A stretch of 64,000 bases of DNA, taken from Congeria kusceri. Lineage: Eukaryota; Mollusca; Bivalvia; Myida; Dreissenidae. Both the position numbers and the translations under genes were made by a program. Positions 32,880 through 43,752 of the stretch are shown in pieces. The stretch's first letter is position 1, and the number at the start of each line of letters is the position of its first letter. The stretch covers positions 3,963,501 through 4,027,500 of the forward strand of contig CM051034.1 of the NCBI GenBank assembly GCA_027627225.1. The letters are read 5' to 3'. Under the pieces are notes generated by a model, which searched no databases, was not told the DNA's origin, and worked only from the letters and a program-made list of their open reading frames with translations.

Positions 32880-35800
32880 GTAAGTAGGTTTGCTTCAATA
32901 TTTAATTTTCCTTCATAAATATTTTAGATGTTGACTGACAATGTATTACTGAAAATCTCATTCAGCATACATGTAAATGTATCATTGATATCTATGTTTT
33001 CTTGGCCTTTTTGACTCGTATAAAAGGGTCTTAAAAACTTGAATTCTATTAAAATCGTGCAACTTTGTGTCACAGTGTTTTTGTGAAAATTTATTTATGT
33101 ATTTTTTCCCACAACATAGGGCCAAGGTCACACCCTCCTTCTTTGAAGAAAAAGCACTTGTTATTGGTACTATCTTTAGTTGCAATCTTGTTTAGCATAC
33201 ATGTCATTTACGCTACTGATCTTTAGTTTCACTTTTATTTAGCATAAGTATCATTAATGTTATTAATATACTAAGTAACCATTTGTGTGCTGCTATTGCT
33301 TGTCTTCATCATCAAAATGGCCCATTAAAAGTGTAAATTGTTTTCTACAGCCAGTCATGGAACAAAGTGCACAGAAAGTGTTTGGATTTTAATTTAACAC
33401 AAATACGCTGTTCCGTTTATGAATACTAAAAATAGCATGCCCCAATCATTTCTTTTCAAATTGTCATGAAATTAGGAAACAATAATTGGTAGTTGATATA
33501 TAAAAGTATTGTGAATGAAAGTTTAAATTATTCAAAGACATAACTTAAATGTAGTTAAGTCAATTTGTAAAAGCTATATGCAATTGTAAACAGAAGTACA
33601 AAAAAAGTGGGTATGTCTTTTTAATGTTTGTCTATAATTTGCATGTAATCAATGCGAGTTGTGTTTATTAAAATACCAAATTTAGGAATAATGAAACTCC
33701 AGAGACATCATCAGGAGAGAAAATTATGCCTATACAATACAGGACAATACAACAACACAACACAAAACATAAAATGATTCAAACTGGGGTCACCGCCTTG
33801 GAACGGTCAATGCAAAGCATATTGGGGGTTTAACCCGGTTTAAAGGCATGCCGAACCTCACACTTAGCCCAGAATTAATCACAAAACAGGCACTTGTATA
33901 TAAACTAAGTAAAATAAGATCTATGTGTTATTTTGACTGTGTATATTTTGAAGACCTCGGTTTGTGTGAATTTTTTTTTTTTAACTAACAGATAAATGCA
34001 TTCATGATTTTAATGCATTATATGACACCATTTTCAAGAAAACTGATGTATCACTGTTTTGGAGCAGTTAAATAGTATGTTTCTGGGATAACTTGTTTAT
34101 AGCTCTATTTTATTGTCGCCTGAAAAGGCGAAATATATAGGGGTTACTTTGGCGACGGCAGCAGCCAGTTTAGTTTGTGCAGACAATTACTTGAGAAGTT
34201 TTTGTGCAATAATTATGAAACTTAAGGGAAGTGTTAGTAGGCATAAAAGAATGGTTAACTTCGGTTTTCTGCATAATTGCTCTTACCGTATTTCAGTTAT
34301 GCCCCCTTGAAAAATGTAATAGTTCAAATAAGGATTGTGCAGACTATTACTGAACAAGTTTTTATTCAATCATCATACAATTTTTAAGAAGTGTTTGTAA
34401 TCATAAAAGGAAGGTCAAGTTCGGTTGTCAACATAATTGCTCATATCGTACTTGAGTAATGCCCCTTTTTTGAAAAAGAAAAGTTCAAATAAGACTTGTG
34501 CAGACAGTAACTGAAAAAGTTTTTGTGCGATCGTTATGAAACTTTAGTGAAGTGTTAGTAGGCATAAAAGGAAGGTTAAGTTCGATTTTTGGCATAATTG
34601 CTCTTATCATACTTCAGTTATGCCCCTTCAGGTGACACATCCGACTCGCTGAGTTCTATTGATCTGTAAAAGTCCTGAAAAAAAGATTAGGGTCGGCATG
34701 AAAAAAGTAGAGTTGGTCGGGCCACCAGAAACATATTAACAATATTGTAGGCCTTTTTTATTTATTTTCTCATGATTTTGAAGGGTCATGTCATAATATC
34801 AGACTTTTTCTGATTGTGTGATTATTGGATTATTTTCAGGATATTGTAAGGAATTCCCAAACTTGCCACAATGGCTCCAAAATCTTATCTGCCCAGAAAC
34901 TGTTTGAAGCCCTTAAATGTCGGCCAGACGGTTTAAAGCAAGCTGCATATGCCCTTCGTCAGTGCGGATTTGACGATCTGGCCGATGAGTTAGAACCACA
35001 GCCCAGTGAAGGTACTAAAGTGGAATTCTTTGACTGTCTTATATTCTAATTCTTATATAAAAAATGTATGTAGAAATTATTAAAATTATAATTGTTTTAT
35101 TTTATGTGAAAAAATGGATAATTACATGATCATAAAACATATAACTTTTAGTTTAACTATTCACCAAACAGTCTGAGCTATTCTACTCACCCAATCATTA
35201 TCATTGGCATACTGTAATGCTCTGGTTAAGGTTTGTGTGCAATAAGTTTATAACTCTGTTATCTACGTCAATATTAAATTAAAACTTCACACATGTCTTC
35301 AGGGTCATTATATAATGTCACTGGCCCATGCACCGCCAAAATCTTATCAATCATTACAACTTCCCAGAAATTTTAATGCAAACCCATTCATAAATTTTGC
35401 ATAAAGCTGCAAACAAACAAACTAACAGATAAAGCAACAGTAGCGAAACCATAACCTCCATTTTCGAGGTCAGTCACATTTTGATTTGTGTATATCTTAC
35501 AGCATCAACACACCACTACCCTCGTGATCCACGAAGGTATAACAGTCTGCAAGAGCCGATGGCGGCCAACTTTCGACCTCGTCCCCCTGTGAGGTCTGCT
35601 GGGCCAAACTCCTCAGGTAGTTACCATGGAAACCCAAATACTGGTGCTGCGCCAAGCAACCAGAACCAAACCCCATATATGCCTGGGAGGGATATGGTTT
35701 TAAACTATCCAGGTGGATTGAACCATGGATACCCAAACAATGGTGCTTTGCTGAGCAATGAGAATCAGATGCCATTCCAGCCATATGAACCAGGCAGGGA

Positions 35801-37709
35801 TAAAGTTCCAAACTTCCAATTACCAGTTCAGCCCAACATGAATGGAAATAATAGTATGTCTGCGACATATTCTGGAGCCTCTACTGTTGGTTTACCACGG
35901 CCAACATGGTCTTTGTCACAACAGCCTAACCCCCAGCACAAGCAAGAAACGATTGTGTACGATAGAAATGCACCATCAGCCACTTCTGCTCCTACAATGT
36001 CAGCGTGTGGAAATTCCCCTCAAAGTGGCCAGTATGTACAAGACTTTGGTGGTAAGGATCCATCTTTTTCCTCTGTTACTGGATCTCAGAATACAGGGGA
36101 GAAGAAAAATGATTTAAACATAGACGTTTCAGATACTGAAAATGAAGATTCCGATTTTGATAGTACAGCCAAGAAAAATATTGACACAGAGGAGTATATT
36201 TTAAATACTCCACATTATGATTCAAATAAAGGTATAAATTACCAGGAGAATACCAGTTCTAAGCCAACATTGAAAAGTAAAGAAGTTGATGTAGAGGACA
36301 AAAGCAGTTCTGGAGAATTAAAGGAATGCTCTGAAAATGTTCCGGTCGAGTCAGAACCGACAGAGTTTGATTCCAGCCAAACTACCTTAAAAGCACTTGT
36401 TTCTGAAGAAATATCACAGATATCTTCACAGGATGAAAAATCGAATGAACGTTCCAGAAATACAACGGGAACTGGTTTTGATTCCAGCGAGACGACTCTC
36501 AAATCTCCAATTTTGGATGATAAGCAGCCAGATGCTGATCAGATTGAAATTACGAAACAACTGTCATTAAGATCAGAAGTTGTTAAAGAAAAATTTGTCA
36601 ACGAAATTGCTTCAGAAGACGTTGAAAATATTCGAAAGGAATGTTTTTCTAATGTTTATTCCCAGACTGATTCACAATTGCCTTCAGCGTCAGATGTGTC
36701 AACAGAAACAAGTACGAACGTTGAAGCGCCAGAGCTAATCGATCATTCGATGGAAGACGCAAAAATACCAGAAATGGGGTGGCTTCACAACAGTGATGAA
36801 CTGAATGATATAAAGAGAAAGGCAGAAAAGGCAAATGCGTTTGGAATTTGCAGCTTGACCGAGGAAGATGGTGAAAGTTATGTTTCGAATTCAGAAGAAA
36901 GTGGTAGCATTGTGAACTTCGGTGAGGACTTTACTTCAACAGATGACAGTGCAATGCCAGGCAGTAACACCGTGGGACCAAACACAGATGGCATGAACGA
37001 AAATATTCGAAAGGAATGGTTTTCTAATGCTTATACCCAGACTGATTCACAATTGCCTTCAGCGTCAGATGTGTCAACAGAAACAAGTACGAACGTTGAA
37101 GCGGCAGAGCTAATCGATCATTCGATGGAAGACGCAAACATACCAGAAATGGGGTGGCTTCACAACAGTGATGAACTGAATGATATAAAGAGAAAGGCAG
37201 AAAAGGCAAATGCGTTTGGAATTTGCAGCTTGACCGAGGAAGATGGTGAAAGTTATGTTTCGAATTCAGAAGAAAGTGGTAGCATTGTGAACTCCGGTGC
37301 GGACTTTACTTCAACAGATGACAGTGCAATGCCAGGCAGTAACACCGTGGGACCAAACACAGATGGCATGAACGCATACCTGCAGCAAATGAATTGGAAT
37401 GATCATTCTTCAGATCAGGCCAAAAATAACAATGTCCACCAAAGTGAGAACGGAACTGCTGAAAGCAATGACACAGACAATCAACAGGAACATGGTGAAG
37501 TTAGTACATCAGGCGGTATCCCAGTGCCCAGTATTCAATATCCGCCCATAGTTACTTCGGCTCAAGTTGGTTTATCCGATGGTGCCAGTCAGAATCCAGG
37601 TACAGCTACAAATGTTAGGGCGGAGAATCCTACTGATAGACTCCAGAGGTTTTGGGACAGTTTGACTTCTTCCCTTTTCAGTATATGCCACCCAGATATT
37701 TTTGAGTGA
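32769..37709 (+). CDS. CARD-domain protein, MAVS-like candidate, copy 1 (829 aa, three exons)
   Basis: Exons 32769-32879, 34840-35011 and 35503-37709 join in phase (0, then 1) to 830 codons with TGA. Residues 1-94 form a death-fold domain: RFVQSVDAIEMLGYITCLSD, SAQKLFEALKCRPDG, ALRQCGFDDLADEL. The VD-x-x-E-x-L-x-Y-x-x-CL and ALRxCxxxDLADE patterns resemble the CARD of vertebrate MAVS more than other CARDs I know; this was read by eye. Residues 95-260 are Pro/Asn/Tyr-rich; the rest is acidic, Ser/Thr/Glu-rich and probably disordered, with two nearly identical 125-aa repeats (about 470-720). MAVS carries a CARD, Pro-rich region and C-terminal membrane anchor; here the end (RFWDSLTSSLFSICHPDIFE) is too short for a clear anchor. 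Alternatives: another CARD adaptor of the RIG-I-like or Bcl10 type. Confidence 0.7.
32880..34839. other. CARD gene copy 1, intron 1
   Basis: 1.96 kb GT-AG intron, aligned along nearly its whole length with intron 1 of copy 2. It contains the interspersed repeat at 34110-34660 and otherwise AT-rich sequence. Confidence 0.7.
34110..34660 (+). repeat. Interspersed repeat with about 165-bp internal repeats
   Basis: It starts TTGTCGCCTGAAAAGGCG and ends CACATCCGACTCGCTGAGTT. GTGCAGACA(A/G)T(T/A)ACTGAA and GTGTTAGTAGGCATAAAAG recur about every 165 bp. Copies: 2777-2999 (minus strand) and 51806-52280. Confidence 0.6.
34840..35011 (+). CDS. CARD gene copy 1, exon 2
   Basis: 57 codons plus one base after TTATTTTCAG. 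It carries the second half of the CARD, with LFEALKCRPDG and ALRQCGFDDLADELEPQ, and ends at GAAG/GTACT. Confidence 0.8.
35503..37709 (+). CDS. CARD gene copy 1, exon 3 (long disordered tail)
   Basis: It starts after ATATCTTACAG, completing an Ala codon. It reads a Pro/Gly/Asn-rich part, then an acidic Ser/Thr-rich part with 375-bp tandem repeats at 36624-36998 and 36999-37373, ending at TGA 37707-37709. A 2.2 kb terminal exon encoding disorder is unusual and shared with copy 2. Confidence 0.8.
36624..37373 (+). repeat. In-frame 375-bp duplication inside CARD gene copy 1
   Basis: The units 36624-36998 and 36999-37373 both start GAAAATATTCGAAAGGAATG and differ at only a few positions (for example ECFSNVYS against EWFSNAYT, and NFGEDF against NSGADF). 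Copy 2 of the gene has one unit. Confidence 0.9.
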
Positions 37710-37822
37710 TTTTTATTCTGGTCTTTGATTCCAGTTTAATTTCATATGAGGAATCCTTACGCATTGCTGTCTAGTTCATATCGATGATTGACATCAAAGA
37801 GAATTTTGTATGAAATACATAA

Positions 37823-37828
37823 AATAAA
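37823..37828 (+). terminator. poly(A) signal AATAAA of CARD gene copy 1
   Basis: It lies 114 nt after the stop codon, just before the degenerate antisense LINE. It fits a short 3' UTR. Confidence 0.45.
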
Positions 37829-37984
37829 GATTTGTGTAGCCTTTGATTTTTGTAGAAAAAATGTCAGCTTGCAAGAATTGTTACGAATGGGCTGAGTTTT
37901 TGTTATGCAGAAAACTGGTAATGCCAAATAACACACATTGTAACCCAGTAATTTAATCCCAATTCAATGCATTATTATTTATAT

Positions 37985-39115
37985 TTTCTCCAATAAATCG
38001 ACCTTTTATAAAACCTTTCTGATCTTTTTTGTAATTAAAACATCCAAAATATTCTTTAGACTGTTTGCTATAGCACCTGTGGCTAATTTATACACAGTAT
38101 TTAATAAAATGATTGGTCTTCAGTTGTTGTGTTTTTTTTGTTTACGTTTGTTTTCTTTAGGAATGCATATGATAATTCCTTGTTTCTGTGTGATTGATAG
38201 TTCTCCATAAAAAAATGCCTTATAAAGAACTCGGATTGCAAAAATGCCAATTAGTTTCCAGAACACTTTTAAGAAAAGTTTATTGAAAAGCCATCATATC
38301 CAGGACTCTTATAACTCTTCATATTTTTAAATGTTTCTGCGACTTTTTGATATGACAATGGGCCTTCAAGTGATCGTGCTTGACTATCCGATAAATGTGG
38401 GGCATCTTCATTGCTAAAGAAAGATTCTAAGTCAATCTTACTTTTAGACTCAAGTTTTTCATATAGACTTTTTATAATACAACTCTGCTTCTTTTAAAAT
38501 ATTTGACTGATCATTTATAAGTATTTGATCTTTCTCTAAAAATGTATAGTTTTGCTAGTACAGTGATATGTGTGTCTATATTACAAAAAAAATGTTGACT
38601 CTTCACCAATATCTACCCATTCTGTACAAGACTTTATCATAAAATCCGTCAATTTTTCATTTGTTAAGAACTGCAGTTCAGCTTCCAATAAACATAAGGT
38701 ATCTTATATTTTCAAGGGTTAAATTTTGTTCCAAGTTTCTTATATCATTGACCAGCTGTTCTTCTCTAATATTTGTATTTTTGTTCTGAAAACTAGCATA
38801 TTTAATTGTCTGTCCCCTGATTTCCATCAATTAAGTGTCCAGAAAAAGTTGGTCATTGTTAACTAATTTGTATATCACTGTTGTCGAGTTTAGGCAGGTC
38901 ATCTAAATTGTAGATAGGCAATCAGTACTGACGTTTGACTTGTATATTTTCATTTACACATTTTAAATATTCTGTTTCATGTAATAATGATTTATTTAAG
39001 TTCGAAAAACCTTTTACATGGTTAATATTTTCAAAATCAAGAGTTAAAGTAACAATGGAGTGATATCTGTAGCTAATTTCAATATCGCAATTCCTCACAT
39101 TTGGTCAGTTGTGAT
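37985..39115 (-). pseudogene. Degenerate antisense L1-like ORF2 fragment
   Basis: Read on the minus strand it matches the ORF2 of the element at 28692 in order: YHSIVTLTLDF, LMEIRGQTIKYASFQNK, CTEWVDIGEESTFF, SPGYDGFSINF, RPIILLNTVYKLATGAIAN, DQKGFIKGRFIGEN. Stops and shifts break the frame and both ends are cut. It is an older insertion from the same lineage, absent downstream of copy 2. Confidence 0.75.
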
Positions 39116-39437
39116 ATTTGCTTTATTGTTATTTTGTGTTTTGTCACAGACCAAATACAGACATGTTGTTATACCATTAATTGTTAGTGTTTTATGTAAC
39201 AATTTTCTGTGATTCTATATTTTTAGTAGCTGTCCTGCATAATGAACATTTAAGTATGTCATTGTTTCCATTGTTAGTGTTAATAATTATCAGGATTTTG
39301 TTTGTGATAAAAATAGTCCATTAGGGATATTGTCACCAGGTAGCAAACAGTCATGTAACTTACATTGTTAATTTATGTGGAAAATCTGTTGCATTTGGTT
39401 GATATTGTTTTGATATGTGGCATGATTGTACTTTATT

Positions 39438-39935
39438 ATGCCCCCCCCCCCCCATCAAAGATGGCGGGGTATATTGGTTTGCTTATGTCGGTTGGTCAGT
39501 CAGTCGGTCTGTAGACCACTTTGGATTCTGCTATTTAAGTCTAACAGTTTTCATCTGATCCTTACCAAACTTCATGAAAATGTTTTTGGCTATAATATCT
39601 ATACCAAGTTTGATAATCAGCCAAATCGCCCCAGGAATTGTTGAGTTATGACCTTTGAATTATCTTAAATTTAGATTTTTAGCCTTTTCCACTCTTTAAG
39701 TCCAACAGTTTTTATACTTGCTGAAAATGTTTGGGACCAGAATATCTCGGCCATGTTTGATTATCAGCCAAATCGCCCCAGGAAGTACATTGTAGTTATT
39801 TATCTAATATTCACCTTTTTAGCAGTAGACACTCTCTATGTCCAACAGTTTTCATCCAATCCTTTCCAAACTTGATATTTTAAAGATTGCATTTAACCTA
39901 GAGGGGGCATAACTGTTTTACAAACAGCTCTTGTT
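39438..39935 (+). repeat. Interspersed repeat starting with poly(C) and ending GGGGGCATAACTG
   Basis: It opens with TATGC followed by about 13 C and ATCAAAGATGGCGGGG, and ends GAGGGGGCATAACTGTTTTAC and ACAGCTCTTGTTT. TCCAACAGTTTTCATC and ATCAGCCAAATCGCCCCAGG recur inside at about 150-bp spacing. Confidence 0.5.
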
Positions 39936-40770
39936 TAGTATTGATTCTTAATATTTTAATTAAATATAAACATATTCCTTTTTGCAAAACATCCATGCTA
40001 TGTTAAAGATAAAATAAGTAAACTATAAAATGTGTATATAGTATATTAATTCTGGCTTATATGCATGATCACATCATGTCATTTGCATTCAATATTTGGC
40101 ATTAAAGGGGCATATCGACGGTAGATGGACAAAAACATTCACAAAAATAAAGTTCATCAACAGAGAATTGATATTGAAACATATAAAAATACAATGTCTT
40201 CTAATCCAGCTAGAACCGTGTAGCCAAAAATAATTGTTTGGCTTTGCATGTATTTTTATCGTATCGATTCCATCAATATATCATTGCCACTAGCAAAATA
40301 TATTCGAGAAAAATGGGATTATGTCTTGTTTTAATATGTGTCTATATTCATGGGTCATTCCATCAATATGCTCCTTTGTCACCAATGACAAGACGTCAAC
40401 ATGTAAAGTGTACGTTTCAGCTATTTGAATAGTAGTAAAACCCAGCATTTTGTCCATTAAATATATTTGAAAGTGTCGCTGAGGTATTTATATACTGTTA
40501 AAACTCTGATACGTTAACCTGAAACTGATTGATATGCATGAATATACATTGTTACTTTGTATAACAAGTCTGTTACGATAAATATACTAGTTTCCGAAAT
40601 GGCATTCAGTTATTTGATGTAAAGGTATTTCACTGATAATACTTCAGTCATAACATCAATATACAAGTGAAACTTGTGCAAGAACAAAACCAAGTATTAA
40701 TATAGGAACTAAATCATGCGCGTAATATATGATAATTGAGTTCTTCAGTGTCAAGTTAATGTGTCCGAGC
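39936..40770. other. Intergenic DNA downstream of CARD gene copy 1
   Basis: AT-rich sequence without a recognised feature. It is part of the about 3.5 kb (37594-41117) that has no counterpart after CARD gene copy 2. Confidence 0.4.
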
Positions 40771-40774
40771 CATC

Positions 40775-40985
40775 GATCATTTGTATAGGTAATTAAGAAA
40801 TAATTGACGGGTAACTGTTGCTTATTGCGGTAATAACCAACGGTTTGGAGTTCCGATGCGTAGGAATTAAACCAAGAGGGCGGTAGCCAGAGCGGTTTGA
40901 TAACAAGCATCGGAACGACAAACCGTTGGTTATATACGCAATAACAAACTGTTCTCGTCAATTATTTCGATTCTAACACGATCTT
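40775..40985. mobile_element. Foldback (palindromic) element
   Basis: TTGACGGGTAACTGTTGCTTATTGCG pairs with CGCAATAACAAACTGTTCTCGTCAA across the element, and inner arms ACCAACGGTTTG and CAAACCGTTGGT, TTCCGATGC and GCATCGGAA are perfect or nearly so. It is related to the palindrome at 12898-13065. Confidence 0.65.
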
Positions 40986-42082
40986 ATATAAAATTTGTAT
41001 GTGTAAAGGTTATGAATGAGAACTATATTCATCTATACTCTCCATTTTCAGCGAAGTGCATTCACACGTGCGTTTCTGTGACGTCAATAAATCATAAAAA
41101 TTCAAAATGACGTCAGCTTTATAATGATAAACATTTAGCGAATGACGTCATACTTATCGATATAATACACAGAAAATATCATGCCCAAAAGTGCAAATTA
41201 AAAACATATTAACAAAACGTAAACGGTTTTGTGAACTTAAGTATAAAATATGTAGTACAAATGTGGTTTAATTGCGCTACATAATGCAAAAATGATTTGT
41301 TTGTCAAAATTTGTTATCGCGCGTTTAGGCCCGTGCATTTTTCTTTGAATTTCCGGAACTATTTTCAAAACGTTAAGCTCCGGCCATAATTTGTTGTAGA
41401 ATAACTCAGTTATTTTCCTTCTTTAGCTATGGACCACAAGCCGCATGTCGTGGTTGAATGGTCATTTGTTAACCCGAAAAATCATTATCAATTTTGTAAG
41501 AAAATATGTTTAATTACTTGCATGTCTTACATGATTATTGCTAAATTTCTTTTCATTTACATCTATGTCCCAAGTTTTTGATTCAACAGATAATTGTTTG
41601 TTGGTTTGAAGAGAAAAACAATAAGAACATATTATGAAAAAATTCATAAAATATCTGTATATATTGTTTAATTTTATATCCAAAATCTGATTGGCAAAGG
41701 TTGTTTCACAAAATGTAGTAAAATGATGTAAAACATACAGCTGTTTCTTACTCCATTTCCACACTAATGTTCTTAAGATATTTGATTAATTTATAACAAT
41801 TCTTACATGTATTTTCTGAAAATCAAGATGGAAGATTTTTTGGTAAGTATAAAAATAGAACAACCTTTTTTTGGAAATTATGCTTATAATTTTGAACATA
41901 TAGACAAAGATTATATAATCAAATCACACATGGTTACCAAAGTGATGAAATCTGACTGGATATAATGGCATTTAAGCGTACAAGTCTTCATTGTTTGAAT
42001 ATTATGTGACTGGCATTCTTTAAAGATACATCACTCTCCAAAATTGTATTAGTCTAAACCTACTTCTTTAGCTAAATTCTGT

Positions 42083-42801
42083 AGAAAGCCATAAGCTTAT
42101 ACAGACACTCTCGAGTCCTTAGAAAGCCATAAGCTTATACAGACACTCTCGAGTCCTTAGAAAGCCATAAGCTTATACAGACACTCTCGAGTCCTTAGAA
42201 AGCCATAAGCTTAAACAGACACTCTCGAGTCCTTAGAAAGCCATAAGCTTATACAGACACTATCGAGTCCTTAGAAAGCCATAAGCTTATACAGACACTC
42301 TCGAGTCCTTAGAAAGCCATAAGCTTAAACAGACACTCTCGAGTCCTTAGATAGCCATAAGCTTATACAGACACTCTCGAGTCCTTAGAAAGCCATAAGC
42401 TTATACAGACACTCTCGAGTCCTTAGAAAGCCATAAGCTTATACAGACACTCTCGAGTCCTTAGAAAGCCATAAGCTTAAACAGACACTCTCGAGTCCTT
42501 AGAAAGCCATAAGCTTATGCAGACACTATCGAGTCCTTAGAAAGCCATAAGCTTATACAGACACTATCGAGTCCTTAGAAAGCCATACGCTTATACAGAC
42601 ACTCTCGAGTCCTAGAAAGCCATAAGCTTATACAGACACTCTCGAGTCCTTAGAAAGCCATAAGCTTATACAGACACTATCGAGTCCTTAAAAAGCCATA
42701 CGCTTATACAGACACTCTCGAGTCCTTAGAAAGCCATAAGCTAATACAGACACTCTCGAGTCCTTAGAAAGCCATAAGCTTATACAGACACTCTCGAGTC
42801 C
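42083..42801. repeat. 38-bp minisatellite, about 19 copies
   Basis: The unit is 38 bp: AGAAAGCCATAAGCTTATAC then AGACACTCTCGAGTCCTT. Most units hold AAGCTT and CTCGAG. Variants (AAACAG, CTATCG, ACGCTT) recur in different units, suggesting higher-order copying. The second segment copy has six units (55821-56046). Confidence 0.95.
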
Positions 42802-43110
42802 ATTTCCAGGGGAGAACCAGGGCTGGTATTCATAAAGAATCTTAGTCGAAAATTAAGAAAAATCTTAAAATTCTCAAATTTAATTACTGGATTTTCTGAC
42901 AAAGCAATGCATTTCATGCAAAGCATAGTATTTTAAACACAAATTCTAATTTTGACTTATGTTCAACTGAAGTTCAGAATGGCTTAAGAATCTTTATAAA
43001 TATGGGCCCAGTTCTGGGTGTCTTATGAGAACGATCCTTCGAAAGGTCCCCGATCTTCGGATCGCAAGGCGGACACCATAGCTATCTGTTACGCCACTTC
43101 AACCAAATTA
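42802..43110 (-). repeat. tRNA-derived SINE-like repeat, internal deletion
   Basis: It is the counterpart of 56047-56372. Here 18-19 bp including the B-box-like TTCGATCC region are missing (GAAAGGT/CCCCGATC), so the tRNA-like head is broken. Confidence 0.45.
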
Positions 43111-43639
43111 TTTTAAAACACGATTTGAAAAAGTACTCATAATAAACGTTAACTGTCTCTAAAGGGAAGGACCAGTACTAAGAAAAGAAATGAAATGCTA
43201 TGTATTAATGATCACTTAATGGAATATATGTTTAATATTTGTTGCAAAACTTATATTAGTGTATATCAAGATATAACTTGGGTATATAAACAACATTGTG
43301 TAATAATTATAAGTAAAATGTAAACACGGTTTAAAGAGTAGTGTCACTTTTTTAACGTTGGTTTATATTTTGTATACAATTAATAAACAGCTGTTGTCCC
43401 CATACCAAAGTTATATTTATGTAATATTTTTAATTTAAATGCACAATGATAGTACTTTAAACTGTGTGTGCTATTTATAATACCTTTTGTTGTAAATTCT
43501 TTTATTTTGAAGGACAATGCAGAAGTCTGCTAACTAGAACCTCGCCTTCTCTGAATTTGTATTAAACATTACCATATATGAATATCAAATATTAACATGT
43601 TTCAATGATGTACGACCAATCAAAATGTAGGTTATATTC

Positions 43640-43752
43640 TAAGTAAGTTTGAATATATTAAGTAAAATTGCCTTGGTTAAGAAGCGGCTCGCTTTGCTGT
43701 GCTAGATCCACCCCGTCTTAACCAATAAGATTTTACTTAATATGTTCTTACT
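43640..43752. repeat. Inverted repeat (hairpin) of about 25-nt arms
   Basis: ATATTAAGTAAAATTGCCTTGGTTAAGA on one side pairs with TCTTAACCAATAAGATTTTACTTAATAT on the other, around a GC-rich loop. It is conserved at about 56902-57012. Confidence 0.7.

Noticed and set aside
35530..35560. Possible TRAF-binding motif SLQE in the CARD protein tail
   Set aside because: The motif is only four residues long and conserved between copies that are close paralogs anyway, so it carries little evidence.
35497..35868. Minus-strand frames opposite the CARD exon 3
   Set aside because: They are shadows of the long plus-strand coding exon and recur opposite copy 2 for the same reason.
36100..36140. Short pLxIS-like motif in the CARD proteins (DLNID in copy 1, DLNIT in copy 2)
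   Set aside because: MAVS-type adaptors recruit IRF3 through pLxIS, but neither copy has the required Ser, and a five-residue match in a disordered Ser/Asp-rich tail is expected by chance.
37650..37706. C-terminal membrane anchor in CARD protein copy 1
   Set aside because: RFWDSLTSSLFSICHPDIFE has too few consecutive hydrophobic residues for a transmembrane helix.
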